A DNA stretch of 64,000 nt, taken from NCBI GenBank assembly GCA_903813345.2, contig CAIIXF020000010.1, forward strand, positions 23,977,740-24,041,739. The letters run 5' to 3'. The position numbers and the translations under genes were made by a program. The notes under the pieces were generated by a model that ran no database searches, was not told the origin of the DNA, and saw nothing but the letters and a program-made list of their open reading frames with translations. Source of the stretch: Owenia fusiformis (Eukaryota; Annelida; Polychaeta; Sabellida; Oweniidae). This document shows positions 1-12,325 of this stretch, piece by piece. Each line of letters begins with the position of its first letter. The first letter of the stretch is position 1.

Positions 1-141
1 TGCATATTGTAATTTATTAAATGGGATCTGATTCGTAATGAGAATATATTCAATATTCATTCAATTGGATTAATTGGGAAGGTACTTTGGAATAGCTGCA
101 CCACAGTCTAAATACCTAGTGTTAAATATAACACAAAATAG

Positions 142-467
142 GTACCCTTTGCAATCATTTCACTTCATTTCTTAAAAGAGAGCTTCATCTTCACTCTTTC
201 AGTTTATAATAAATCTCTGATCTCACCGAGCCAATCAGAGTTCGTCGTTAAAATACTACGACTTTCTATACAGTCATTTCCCCTGACATCACCGCATAGT
301 TAATGAGTATGTATTTAGCACGTGTTCCTTCACTTCGCTGACTGGTTGAGAAAGGGTCAGCATCGCAGATTTAAAATGATTTATTACCTGGGATGTCATA
401 GGCACCAATCTTTGGGGCGGTGCTGCTAAACTGTAATATAGTCTATACTAGGCAGAGAGTAGTTATA
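142..467 (+). repeat. Left arm of a distant inverted repeat pair
   Basis: This ~325 bp segment is the reverse complement, at roughly 80% identity by eye, of 14185-14497. Shared landmarks in order are CTTCACTCTTTCAGTTTA, TAAATCTCTGATCTCAC, GCATAGTTAATGAG, GGTTGAGAAAGGGTCAGC, AATGATTTATTACC and TAGTCTATACTAGGCAGAG. A short third piece lies at 61806-61860. It is an uncharacterised dispersed repeat with no coding potential that I can see. The two arms bracket the unc-13 exon at 5363-5486, so they could pair in the unc-13 pre-mRNA; that consequence is inference. Confidence 0.85.
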
Positions 468-2007
468 TAACATTATATATCATTCAATGTACCATAAAGC
501 CACGTCTCTCATCAATGATATGTCATTCATTCACATGTGGTAATGGTTGGGTGAGAAATCCTTCCATTTGCACTGTGGGTCAAAATCGGCTCTGTACCAA
601 GTTTTAGATATTGAAAAAATCAGTGCAGGGGTTAAGTGCACATGGAAGTTTCCCTGACTTGAATTGTTGTTGTTGTTGTTTTCTTTTGGAGCTATCTCAG
701 GAGCATCTGTGCTCATAATTCCTCCACCAGATATTGCAAAACCTTGAGAAAGAATTGCCCATGGGCTGCTTTTCTCTGCTTTAATCCACAGATGACTCAG
801 GGCTGAACCATGCACGACGTGGACAGATGAGCGCATCTTTATGTGCAAGGAAGTGGTGGCAATTTGGAGGGGTATAGGATGTATTCTTGCAAGAATATGA
901 GTATGAACACTTTACTGTCTATGCCACACCTGTCACACCTGACCAAATATCAATGAATGATATATCATTGTAAAGAGGAGACACATGGCTTTATGGTGCA
1001 TTGAATGAAATCAATGTTGTTATCACTGGTTTTGTGCTTTTCCGAGATAACAATCTGTTGCTTTTTTTTATACGCACCGTATAAGATGGATGCAGTCATA
1101 TAATAGTTTGGCCTGAGTTGTCCTATTGTAATGTCATTACCAATAATCATATGAATCCCTCTTATTGGGCACTTTATATCTGATCAATACCTCAATGCCA
1201 TACCCACACTGACCTTAAATTAGAAGTTAATTCAAGCTCTGTATAATTGTCAACTGCAATTATATCAGTGGAAGCCTTCAGTTGTAGAAGCTATTAAATG
1301 TCAAACCCAATGTGTATTTAAAGAACTGCTTTAGATCTCCTATAAGACAGATCAGCTGAATCTCATAAAGTGCAAAAGCCGTAACAGTCTCCTCCTGTTT
1401 ATGATGGTTCCTCCACAAAATGTTAAATTAAATCTATAGCAGTCCTTAAGGGATAATCTGTAACCAATATAGTGTCATCCAATGTTGAAGAATGTACTTT
1501 ATATACAGAATCATCTAATTCAGTCAACAATAAATTCATTGAAAATGTACTCAAAAGCAATCAGTCATTGGCAAAGACTTCCATGATATAATATTCTGCA
1601 AGATTAAATGTTCAGAAGTGACAAAACTCTAGGAATATAATATCTCACTTTGTCACTAACTAAGGGAGAAACAAGGAAAGTTTATTAACATTTTAGCAAA
1701 TGAACCTCCAGATATTTCTTTTATTATTGATGCAATAAGTAACAATTCTTGTTCTTAGACTTTGTTTACTATATATATTAATGTCATCCTGTGACTTTTC
1801 AGAGATATCCATTACAAAAATCTATACTGGCACTAGAAACCCAAGTCTATACTATCACAATGAATGAGTTATAATGATTTCATCTCTCTGGGAATCAAAC
1901 ACAATTTTTAAGCATATACCGGTACATTAATATTTTGATATTTAAAAAATACAGATACTATACAAATATTTCATACTATTTTCGGTGAATACCAGTTGTA
2001 CTTTCGC
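468..2007. other. Intronic or flanking AT-rich sequence, no gene proven
   Basis: AT-rich sequence downstream of the last visible unc-13 exon in gene orientation. Apart from the doubtful reading frame at 531-848, which holds a short GTT run (AAC on the minus strand, 668-680), I see no splice-bordered coding segment, tRNA or clear mobile element. The exon that should follow 5363-5486 was looked for here and was not found. Confidence 0.5.
531..848 (-). CDS. Doubtful 105-codon reading frame with Asn run
   Basis: An ATG-to-stop frame of 105 residues with a six-Asn run (AAC/AAT codons) in its middle and an ending rich in aromatic residues (KTWYRADFDPQCKWKDF). It is not recognisable as any part of UNC-13 and has no evident splice signals tying it to that gene. 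Its residue composition is more protein-like than that of other frames here, but it lies in intronic or flanking sequence next to a dispersed repeat and may be chance. No function is proposed. Confidence 0.13.
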   Translation of the reverse strand: MHIKMRSSVHVVHGSALSHLWIKAEKSSPWAILSQGFAISGGGIMSTDAPEIAPKENNNNNNSSQGNFHVHLTPALIFSISKTWYRADFDPQCKWKDFSPNHYHM

Positions 2008-3298
2008 TTGTTTTATTATTCACTGCTATGTTCCCCACTCTCTTATTGGGAATGTTGTATAAGAACGAGAATAATTAGATTTTTTCGTATCACTTTAAGA
2101 TTTACACTGGATGAGAAGACACACCTGGTGAATACACCAGTTGAATGGCTTTTTTCCTACATCACATGCAAAGTTGTTGAATATTATAGGATTATCTTAT
2201 GGTTTTGAAAAAATATCATTTACATGGTGTCTCAAAAAATGTACCCAAAAGTATCAACAGCACAGGTAAAGCAATCAATATTTTCAGACATTTTTTGCAT
2301 AGTCATGTAGGCAAAACATGAAAGTTTTCTCCCCAATACACCATTTTTATTTCAGTCTTGCCTTTTTGATGCTTTAACCTTTTACCTTTTACACCACATA
2401 ATCAATGTAACCTCATATTTCGATGACAGCCTGTATCCTTATTGTTACATTGTTCATAACACTTTATAATAATTCCAGTGGAATGTTTTGGATTTCTCTT
2501 TGGATGTTGCCCTTAAGTTGCTCTAGGTCTTTTTGCTTGGAAACACTCCTTCAAATAGCCACAGAGAAAGATGTTTGTGGATGACGATGGCAGAAAAAAC
2601 ATAGAGAATCAGGTCAATTATCGGCAAATGATTCAGAAGTTACCTTCCAGAGTTACGCAAGCTAGCATAGGCAAGACCAAAAGATATCCAAATGAATACA
2701 TAGTGGTGTCAAATTGATTGAGCCCCTCTACACACAACAAGGGCTACACTAGAATCACAACCAATGCAGTTTCTTGAACGTATTTGAAGGACCTTCTTTA
2801 TTCTAAACCCAAGCTAAGAGACCTAGAATTACTTAAGACCAGCATCCGAACAGAAATCAAAACATTCCACCATGAATTTCAAATGTGATGAACAATGTAG
2901 TAGTAAGGATGCAGACTGTCATCGAAATATGAGGTTACATTGATTATGTTGTGTAAAAGGTAAAGGGTTTAAGTATCAAAAAGGCAAAACTGAATTAAAA
3001 ACTGTATATAGGGGAAAAAACTTACATGTTCTGACTACAAGACAATACAAAAATGTCTGGAAATTTTGATTGGGTTGTCTATGCTTATGATATACATATA
3101 TCCATGGATATTGATATTTGAAAATTTAAAAAAAAATCTTTTTTTTGGTTAAAATATGATATCTTGATCCACATATCAAATATATCTTCACATGATATTC
3201 GATCTACATCCTTGTAACCATGGAATAAGTCTTCTTATTTTTATGCCATGTGTAATAACCAATTAGAGAGTGGGGAATATGACAGTGATTTAATAAAA
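2008..3298. mobile_element. Foldback (long inverted repeat) element, ~1.3 kb
   Basis: Two nested pairs of inverted repeats share one centre. The inner arms are ~2270-2455 and ~2889-3072 (about 180 bp; shared pieces include CTTTACCTTTTACAC, CATAATCAATGTAACC and CATATTTCGATGACAG). The outer arms are 2010-2050 and 3250-3296 (shared TTCCCCACTCTCT, followed by ATTGG). The spacer between the inner arms has no reading frame of note. This looks like a foldback or MITE-type DNA element. I could not define a target-site duplication, so the outer limits are approximate. Confidence 0.7.
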
Positions 3299-4260
3299 TA
3301 AAAAATGAAATATTATATATTTTAATGTTATCATTGGCTGTGATCCTTGGGTTTTAAATTCCTGATCAACCTGCCATCTTTTGATCAATCTTGTAGTCAA
3401 ATTCATCAATACTTCTATGAGCCAAAGATAAAGGCTCAGAACTAAGGAATCTGCTTCATTCTCATTTTCATTCTCATTTTTTTTATTTGCATAATAAAAT
3501 ATGAAATTGATTATATTAATTGTGCCAAATCTATTAGCATTACGTTTGTTTGGATAATAAGTATACCTTAAGAACAATAAATAATATTTAATGTAGTAAT
3601 CCCAAAGTAATTTATGTATCAGTGCTAAAAATGGTCAATAACTAAGACCTGGTAACTTATATGCATCAATTAGTTTGAATATGTCTGGATGCCTGGAAAC
3701 ATCCTTGGTCAAAGGTCTTCATTTATCCTTAAATTATATACTTGTAAAATACCCTTGCAGCAAGGATGGCCTGGAAATATCATCATTTGATTGTTTAAGC
3801 CCTGAGCTAATAGGGATAGAGTAGGCTATAACCTTCAGATTAGATACATGCTTTACAGAGCCAGCACAATTAAATGTAGCAAAATTGAATGAGATCTAAA
3901 CTAGAATATTTTCAATTGAGGCTTTTTAAGCGATGCTTTGCACATTTCTATTACACAAATCTGTGTATATTTCATTGTCAAGAACAGTTTCAAAAATTAT
4001 AAAGACTTGAATTCAAATTGAGGATACAACGATCAAAGATCGTGAAGTCAGTTTATGGAATTAAATTTCTTTAAGAATTCAAATCATTGCAATTAAGTCA
4101 ACTGCCAGACAATTGTTTGCAATAAGCATATGTGGGCATTTGAGGACAAATAGGATTGTATTGTTCTGTGTGACCTGGTACAATCTGCTAAGGTCAGATT
4201 CATTTACAAAAGTGATAAGCATTTAAACAGATTGAATATGAGGTTCAGTAATTAATTGTA
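3299..4260. other. AT-rich intronic sequence, nothing recognised
   Basis: No coding exon, RNA gene or repeat terminus is seen. The reading frame at 3290-3577 on the minus strand is low-complexity in its middle (GAAAAT/GAGAAT repeats) and is treated as chance. Confidence 0.5.
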
Positions 4261-4787
4261 CAGGGTGACACAAAAAGTGCCTCCCACATAATGTTGCATA
4301 ACTTTTTAATCTGAATAAATTCTGACTTGTTTCTTTGCACAGTAAAACTATACTCTAGTAGCAACCCCACAGGAAGTTACAGTGGACTAGCCAGCTGAAC
4401 TAGGTGCACTTTTATGACCGTTACAAGATGTGCTCTAAATGTCATCTATTCCATTGGAGGCACACTTCTAGTTTCTACTGGCAAAGTTACTGACCACATT
4501 CACCTGACATAAACCATCCTAATTTCTATCTCTAAGGGTACTCGAAGGATCATATTTATGTAACAAGCCCCTAAACCATAGAACACCTGAATTATAGAGA
4601 TCAACAGAAAGATCAGGGCCATTTCTGTGGGGAATGTGTTGGGGTTGTCAATAGAGTTAGTCATCTGAAACTTCTTGTGGAGTTGCTCCATGGATTCTAG
4701 TTTTACTGTGCTTAAGAACAAGTCAGAAATCATGCAGGCAAAAAAGTCATGCAACATTATGTGGGTGGCATTTTTTGTGTCAACCTG
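4261..4787. mobile_element. Tc1/mariner-type MITE with ~95 bp TIRs
   Basis: Left end CAGGGTGACACAAAAAGTGC is matched on the opposite strand by the right end CAGGTTGACACAAAAAATGC. Similarity between the two ends runs about 95 bp inward (shared CACATAATGTTGCAT and GCACAGTAAAACTA). TA dinucleotides flank both ends (4259-4260 and 4788-4789), the target duplication typical of the Tc1/mariner superfamily. The 527 bp length and lack of a transposase frame make it a non-autonomous copy. A solo end of a related type is at about 34880-34898. Confidence 0.8.
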
Positions 4788-5362
4788 TAGTTTTTATGTT
4801 TCCAATAGGTTGATAAGAGAAGCCATTCATATTAGAAAACCTAAAAACTTTAATAAAGACATGGGCAACTTCAATCTAGATCGCTTGTGGGATGAAGTTA
4901 TATTGCCATAGCAATTAATTATTTTTGACGTTAAAGTTTAATGACGTAATAGTAGATTTATCAGTATTCATTTCAACTGTTTTCAATTTAAATTTAGTGA
5001 TCATGGATGCAGTTTGCATTCGAAACGTCTAAAACAAAAAATTGTAATAAAGTCTGTGAAAATGAACACTAATAAATGGATATACTGATTTCTGCTTCTT
5101 GCTATATAGCTAAATGGTGACCAATATAATATTTCTCTTATATACAAAACAACAGGGTGACCACCTTCTACAAGTACAGGGTAGCCTATATATCTCATCC
5201 ACACTTGCTACCTGGAAACCCCTCACCTCCAAAGTCTCTAATTCCTCTACAACGTGGAATGATTCTTCACATCAAATATAATTTGGAAAGTAAAGATTAT
5301 TGACAGAGGCTTATTATTTGAAGTTATAGTCTGCTTGGAAATTCAGAGAAAATCCTACTCAC

Positions 5363-5486
5363 CATACGGAAGCTCGAAACGTGCATCAATGAGGACACTA
5401 TGACCTGTAGGACATTGGGTGCCAACAACTTCCCCATTCTTCATTATCAGCTCACTGTCCAGTGAAAGCCATTTACCCTCTCCTTC
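5363..5486 (-). CDS. unc-13: unc-13 exon encoding the end of the C2A domain
   Basis: A 124 bp exon read on the minus strand, entered after ...TCTTTAG at 5487 and left through GTGAGTAGG at 5362. It encodes 41 residues plus one base: EGEGKWLSLDSELIMK continues to a final DARFELPY. This matches the segment that closes the C2A domain of Munc13/UNC-13 (family pattern EWLTLDS... then LLDARFELP). It begins in phase 0, exactly where the exon at 22264-22381 stops, so the two join without loss of frame. The C2A domain of long UNC-13 isoforms dimerises or binds RIM and helps synaptic-vesicle priming; it is not a calcium-binding C2 domain. The next exon (expected to start near IPEEEARYW in this family) is not in the window. 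Confidence 0.93.
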
Positions 5487-7384
5487 CTAAAGATAGAATT
5501 AAGAACAATATGAATAGACTATATAGACAATATGTATAGACTATGTTTAGACTATAGACTATAAGACATTATCATTAAGAAACAGTGATAAAGGACTACT
5601 TCTTTTAAGGTTTTTAGTATATTCTTTAAAAAACCCTTTTCTCTCAAGGACAGATCAATGTCTTTCTGTGTGTAAATATACACTGGACTTCAAAAATGCA
5701 AAAATAAGATATTCATAATTCCCCTGCTGTTAGTATAATTTCTATAAAAATTGAATTCAATAAAACTCAGAATTTGATGATAAAAATGAAAACTCTGGGT
5801 AAAAAAGTTACGTCAGAATTCACTGAATAAAAACAATTTATATGACAAATAGTTTGGAACAAACAAACAATCCAAACCTGAGACTGCTACATAAACACTG
5901 GGTATCAACATGTTACAGAGCCACTGTGCCTCTGCAACAAGATGGCCTATATTCTGTCTCAAAAGTAGAATACCCAGAATATCAGACATTGCTCTCACAT
6001 ATGAAATTCTATGGGAACCCAGAGTGACAGATATATCTGTCACAGAATTTCTTTGACAATTTTTTTTATTTTTTTATTTTTTATTTTTTATTTATTTATA
6101 TATTCATACAAAGAATACAGTAAACTGTATTAAAATTAAAACAATTAAAATGAATAGAATGGGTTTATGTTTACTATTCTTATACATATTGTATAATATG
6201 ATGGTAGATGAACAAAAACTGACAATAAATGAAAAATGCTCTCTGTCAATTATCAAACCCTTTTTAGAGGCTGGTACTCAAGAAGTTAAAAAGAGAAATC
6301 TTACGAAAATCTGCTCCTAGAAGGCAGGCTATCTAGATAGAGAGACATGGTGGCTCAGTAACACGTTGCGACCCAGTGATAATGTTATTGGTTAAATATA
6401 GACTACAATTATTAAAGTGTGCGCCCGACCCGGCTACGTATAGCACAGAGTTTATACTGGCGGATTAGACTAGTTCATTTTTTATATGTGTGTGAAAGCT
6501 TTCTCTTATTTTCGTTTTTTCGTTTAGTACGGTTCTGTTATAATTGCCGAGGTCATATAACCGGGATAAAACAATGATTATCGTTGACTGCCCACACACA
6601 AAACATACGTTGAGTGAACAGTACTAGTGTTATTACAAACAACAGGCTTAATAGAATACAAAGCGTAGTGTGATAATAAGCTGTACACTACCACTGCTGC
6701 ATGTACATATTACTAATTTACTAGGGCTCCCAAAGAGTGGATAGGGAGGTTGTGTTTGTCACTTTTAAATTTTACATTTAAAAATTGTCATTTTACATGT
6801 CATAATTTGTTGGTTTCATTCGTTTAGCCAATCAAAACATTGTAAAACAATAAATTGTCTGTTACGTACAATCAATTTTGTTCAGTTTTGATTAGTTGTC
6901 AGAATAAAGTTACGTTCATCTGAATCCATGTATCAAAACAAAAATCCTATTTTCACTTCAAAATACTTCAGTGAGATGAAGGCTCGGAATTGTCACATGC
7001 AGTAACTTATTGTCGTATTCGTTATTTTATCTTCTCGATAGTAGCATTTAGTCGCACATTTGATGCCAGGTCACCTTGTCGCGTACCTCTTGGGGAACCC
7101 CACATTTATGTGTGTACTCATGGAAGTAAATTCCCCGGTGTAGCCGAGAGCCACAAACTTTTCAACAGGTTCGAAATGACCAATTTCTCTCATATATACT
7201 CTAAATATTTTATTGTTTAGCACCTACAAAGTATTGCTAATAACCATATGTAATTTCAATAAGAAAACTTATCTTGCTACATGTAAATTCAATATCAACA
7301 CTAGCTGTTCTCTCAACACATCCTGGCTTACCTTGTGGTGACAAACCCTGGATTTTCGCTATTTATAGTTTATCAACACCTGGA
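5487..7384. other. unc-13 intron, no further gene seen
   Basis: Intronic sequence upstream (in gene orientation) of the 5363-5486 exon. It has a short AGACTATA-rich run at 5515-5570, the 16-bp palindrome GACAGATATATCTGTC at about 6027-6042, a T-rich run at 6060-6100, and otherwise ordinary AT-rich sequence. The frame at 6990-7220 on the plus strand has no recognisable product. Confidence 0.5.
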
Positions 7385-8349
7385 CGCACTGTGCAAAAAA
7401 GGCTATATAGTAATAGAATATCCTGTTAACTATGCTCTAATATCAACTATCATAGTGTGAAATATCTACCGTATCTCCCGTGTTGTATAGACACATGCTA
7501 TATCCAGATATTTGGCGGACAACTAGTATAGTTAGTACTATTTGCCACTCTACTAAATATGAACTAATATAAGCTGTGTTATATATCAAGGCTAACATAT
7601 AGTTTGTCTACCACCCTATCATATCTACAGAAAGGATATACTAGCCGATTCTATGAACAACAGCTTCTTCTAGCATATATCAGGATATACTATTAAATCA
7701 GAGTTCCAAAAACAAGAGATACGCTAACTATACGAAATGACGTCATCACATCTTATTTCTGTAACTTATCTGGCTTATTAATGATTGATGACTTGTTTAC
7801 ATTGATAATTAATCCGTTTGTTAGAGTGAATGGATTAATTTTCTACAACCAAGGGTTCTTATTTCCTTAAAAATAATTTTTGAGTTCATTTTTTTATATA
7901 CATTTAATCGTATAATGTCCCTAATGCTATGATTAACATTGTGTTAAATTTTGAATTTAATTGATCAACTCCATGGAAAGCTATTTTTAATTATTGAGTT
8001 TTCCTCTAGATCGGTTTTACTCTGCAGATTGTTGACACCTGACAAGAAAAGCTATTTAATGTTAAAAACAGTTTAGTAATCTCAAACAATTTGTTTAAAA
8101 TATCAGAGATAAACACTAGATTAGTCTTTGCGATAAACCTGTTTCTATTTAGAATATCACCATGACAAATTTACAATGATAATTAATCCGTTTGTTAGAG
8201 TTTATAACACATCTCATTGGCGTATTTAGAGATGCAAGTAAATTGCATGGAACTTACTACTTCATAATTCATGTTCTATGTTATCTAGATTATCTGAGAT
8301 AAACATCAGATTGGTCTCAGTAATACATTTGTTTTTATTTTACACTGTA

Positions 8350-8775
8350 ATATTGATCAGTAATTGGGAAATTCCATTAATGCATATTATTGTAGAATGA
8401 TGTATACCATTGTAAATGTCATTTTATACTGTAATATTGAGCAGTAATTGGGAAAATCAATTAATGCAAACTATTGTAGAATGATGCATACCATTAAAAT
8501 GTCATTTTATACAATAATATTGAGTAATAATTGGGGTATTCAATCAATGCATACTAGCGTGAAATGATGCACACCATTGTAAATGTCAAGTTACACTGAA
8601 TATTGAGCAGTAATTGGGATTCGGGATATTGAATCAATGCATACTATTGTAGAATGATGCATACCATTGTAAATGTCATATATTCTGTAATATTGAGCAG
8701 TAATCGGGAAATGATGTAAATAACATATTGAGACATATCAGAGCAAAATGCTAAAATAAATGTTTAATCCCTAAT
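8350..8775 (+). repeat. ~84 bp tandem repeat inside the TIR element (continued at 9230-9290 and 10681-11000)
   Basis: About five units whose TATTGA landmark recurs at 8351, 8435, 8518, 8601 and 8691, giving steps of 84, 83, 83 and 90 bp. Each unit contains AGTAATTGGG, AATGATGCATACCATTG and AATGTCA. The same units reappear at 9230-9290 and, after the hAT-like insertion, at 10681-11000, where they supply an unoccupied version of the insertion site. They are non-coding. Confidence 0.85.
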
Positions 8776-9290
8776 TATTCAATTTCAGTGGAATGAGAAA
8801 AACTAATCCGTTGAAAACTAATCCGTTTACTTAAGTTAATGGATTAATTTCTACAACTGACGGTTCTAAGTTCCAATAAAAAAAATTTGTAAATAAATTC
8901 TTTAAAATAAATTTGATGACATAATGTCCCCAACGCTATGATAAACATTGTGTTAAATTTTGAAATAAATCCATCAACTCTGTGAAAAGTTACTGTTTTA
9001 ATTTTAATAAGTTTTCCTCTCGGTTTTACATGTACTACATTGTTTCTCTTTCACATTGAGTTTTATATTAATCCATTTGTTAGAGTTTAAGCATAAATTT
9101 AATGTCACATTTAGAGATACAAGAACAAGCGCATGAAACATAATACTTCATAATTCATGTTCTATGTTATCTAGCTTATCTGAGATAAACATCAGATTGG
9201 TCTCAGTAATACATTTGTTTTTATTTTGCATTGTAATATTGATCAGTAATTGGGAAATTCCATTAATGCATAGTATTGTAGAATGATGCA

Positions 9291-10680
9291 CAGGCCCGTA
9301 GCCAGGGGGGGCTTGGGGGGCTCGCACGAGCCCCCCCCCCCAGATATCTCCTAAAAAAATGTGGACCTACCTATTTTTGCTTTCTTGAAGAATTTTCTGA
9401 CATTTCGAGGTAGAAGGTAACATTTGGTCACACATGTACGGTGTTTGATGTGATTGCCAATTTCTTTTTTATAAAATTCTAAATTGACTAGAATAGCGAG
9501 GCGACTAAATGATTCGGAAATTAATCATATATTTTGATCCTTTAATCGCTCAGAAGGTGCCGAATAAACCTAAATATTCAATTTATATATAAATACATAA
9601 ATCATATATTTTGATCCTCGAATTGCCCAGAACACGCTAAATCAGCCCAAAAATCTTAACTTTTTCAGGGGAGCATGCCCCTGATTTTTTAATAAATCAT
9701 ATATTTGGATCATAGAATCGCTCAGAACGTGTCAAATAAGCCTATAAATTCGATTTTTTTAAATACGTAAATCATATATTTTGATCCCTAGAACGATCAG
9801 AACGCATCAGAATCGCCCAGAATGCGCTAAAAAGCCTAAAAAGTTTTTTTAAATACGCAAATCATATATCTTGATCGCTCAGAATGCACCAGAATTGCCC
9901 AGAATGCATCAAATAAGCCTAAAAATTCAATTTATTTGAAATACCTAAAATATAAATTTTGATCCTAGAATCGCTCAGAACGCACTAAATCAGCCCAAAA
10001 CTTTTTCAGGGGAGCATGCCCCTGATTTTTTATTTAATAAATCATATATTTTGATCCAAGAATCGCCCAGAAGCCCAGAACGTGTCAAATAAGCCTAAAA
10101 ATTCGTTTTTTAAATACGTAAATCATATATGTTAATCCCTAAAACGATAAGAACGCATCAGAATCGCCCAGAATGCGCTAAAAAAGCCTAAAAAATTCAG
10201 TTTTTTTAAATGCGCGAATCATATATCTTGATCCTAGAATCGCTCAGAATGCACCGGAATTGCCCAGAATGGTCCAAATAACCCTAAAAATTCAATTTAT
10301 TTGAAATACCTAAAATATAAATGTTGATCCTAGAATCGCTCAGAACGCACTAAATCAGCCCAATACTCCTAAATTTTCTGGGGGAGCATGCCCTCTGGCC
10401 ATGATAATTTGGCTCAAATTTTGTTCCGTCTAAATCAACTAACTAGTCACTTTAGCACCATGAGGGAATTACTGGGCCATTTTTCAAAATTTGGGCCCTT
10501 ATTATCTTCTGTGCAAGCGCAGAAATTTTTGGGTCCCCTCCCTTGTTTTCGTGGCCACCCCTGGTGTCTTGTTAATAACCCCCTTGTGGTCACAATGCGA
10601 AGTTGGTTAAGCATGAAAATATTTTTGTGTGTGGATGGGGGGGGGGTCGAGCCCCCCCTAACCAAAACCTGGCTACGGGC
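9291..10680. mobile_element. hAT-like DNA element with perfect 8-bp target duplication
   Basis: The left end CAGGCCCGTAGCCAGG is mirrored at the right by CCTGGCTACGGGC, with G/C runs just inside both ends. The 8-bp sequence ATGATGCA is present directly outside both ends (9283-9290 and 10681-10688), and nearby satellite units show the empty site GAATGATGCATACC. An 8-bp duplication is the hallmark of the hAT superfamily. The interior is a tandem array (AATCATATAT recurs every ~75-95 bp) with a ~350 bp higher-order period marked by GGGAGCATGCCC at about 9669, 10011 and 10381. The two mirror-image frames near 10388-10689 are not a transposase. This is a non-autonomous copy. Confidence 0.85.
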
Positions 10681-12325
10681 ATGATGCATACCATTGTAAA
10701 TGTCATTTTATACTGTAATATTGAGCAGTAATTGGGAAAATCAATTAATGCAAACTATTGTAGAACGATGTCATTCATGCCATTAAAATGTCATTTTATA
10801 CAATAATATTGAGTAATAATTGGGATATTCAATCAATGCATACTATTGTTGAAATGATGCACACCATTGTAAATGTCAAGTTACACTGAATATTGAGCAG
10901 TAATTGGGATTCGGGATATTGAATCAATGCATATTATTGTAGAATGATGCATACCATTGTAAATGTCATATATTCTGTAATATTGAGTAGTATTGGGTAA
11001 TGATGTAAATAACATCTTGAGACATGTCAGAGCAAAATGCTAACATAAATGTTTAATCCCTAATTATTAAATTTCAGTGTAATGAGTTTTGAAAACTAAT
11101 CCGTTTATTAAAGTTAATGGATTGGAACTTAGAACCGTCATGACTGACGGTTCTAAGTTCCATTAAATATAATTTGCAAATGAATTCTTTTAAATAAATT
11201 TGATGGCATAATGTCCCCAACACTATGATAAACATTGTGTCAAATTTTGAATTAAATCCATCAATTCTGTGGAAAGATACTATTTTAATGAATGAGTTTT
11301 CCACTCGGTTTTACTACATTGTTTCACCTTAAGATTGAGTTTACATTAGAGAACAGAGGCTCCATATTACACAGATACAACCTACAATCTGTATGCCCTT
11401 TGTTAAACAACGTGTATTCTCTTATATTTCACAATTCATGTTTTCTGTTATCTATTATATCTGCTGTATTATAAGTGTTAAAAAACAATTTAGTTATCTC
11501 AAACAATGTGTTTATAAAATCTGAAAAAACACCAGATTATAGTCCCTTTGATAAAGTAGTTTCTATTTAGAAATCCACGTGACAAGTTTACATTAATCCG
11601 TTTGTTATAATTTATGGATTAATCTAATGGTACTTGTGTGGGGTACTATGATATAAAATTATAGAAAACAGTTTTGAACAATGGAATGTAACTAATACTT
11701 ATTAACTTTTGTACATACATTTTACCTCACTGAATGTTAAAATCACAAAGTTATTTATCTTAATGACAATTCACTTTATTAATAGACAACAGAGAAGGGA
11801 TAAGCTTCTCCAATTTGTTTATCTAATAGCTTAAAATATTTAAATTGTGGTTAATAAGCTAGATAAGTGATTTTACTTTATTAGCGCTGCAAGCAATGAG
11901 ACCTGATGACGTCATTTCGTATAGTTAGAGTATCTCCTGTTTTGGGGGTCTGATTTGGGAGTATCTCCTGATATAAGCTGAAATAAGCTGTCTCTAGCAC
12001 AGAATAGGCTGCATATCTCCTGTTGTGTATATCCAGTACTGTATGAATAGTAAGATATAGTCAGTTTTTAAGAGTATAGACAGAAGATATTTAATATAGA
12101 TTGCAAATCTCCTGATCATATCTCCATTTAAATTAGTATAATTTGGGACCTATTCTTTGACATACCATCAAATAAGTTGATATAGGTGGTATGATACTCA
12201 AATTTGTCCGTATTAAACATTTGATATCTGACTATATTTTAGGGGATTCTAAGGAGATTTGCAAACTATTTATGCAAATCTCTTGAAATAAAACAGGAGA
12301 TATCGCACATTTTGCACAGTGACGC

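Larger units (their letters stand above)
7385..12325. mobile_element. ~5 kb TIR element with CRE-like tips and three internal ~0.5 kb repeats
   Basis: Strong inverted arms are 7635-7748 and 11904-12018 (shared core ACTATACGAAATGACGTCAT). Weaker similarity runs out to about 7385 and 12325 (shared CACTGTGCAAAA). Inside, a segment that begins near AATCCGTTT and contains ATAATGTCC..AACATTGTGT and TTTTCC..CGGTTTTAC is present three times in the same orientation: about 7800-8340, 8800-9230 and 11090-11650. Between the copies lie ~84 bp satellite units. A hAT-like element is inserted at 9291-10680. No transposase frame remains. The superfamily is unknown, and the limits are set by similarity only. 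Confidence 0.65.

Noticed and set aside
5150-5195. CAGGGTGACC and CAGGGTAGCC as Tc1-type termini
   Set aside because: Two short look-alikes close together in the same orientation, with no inverted partner or extended similarity.
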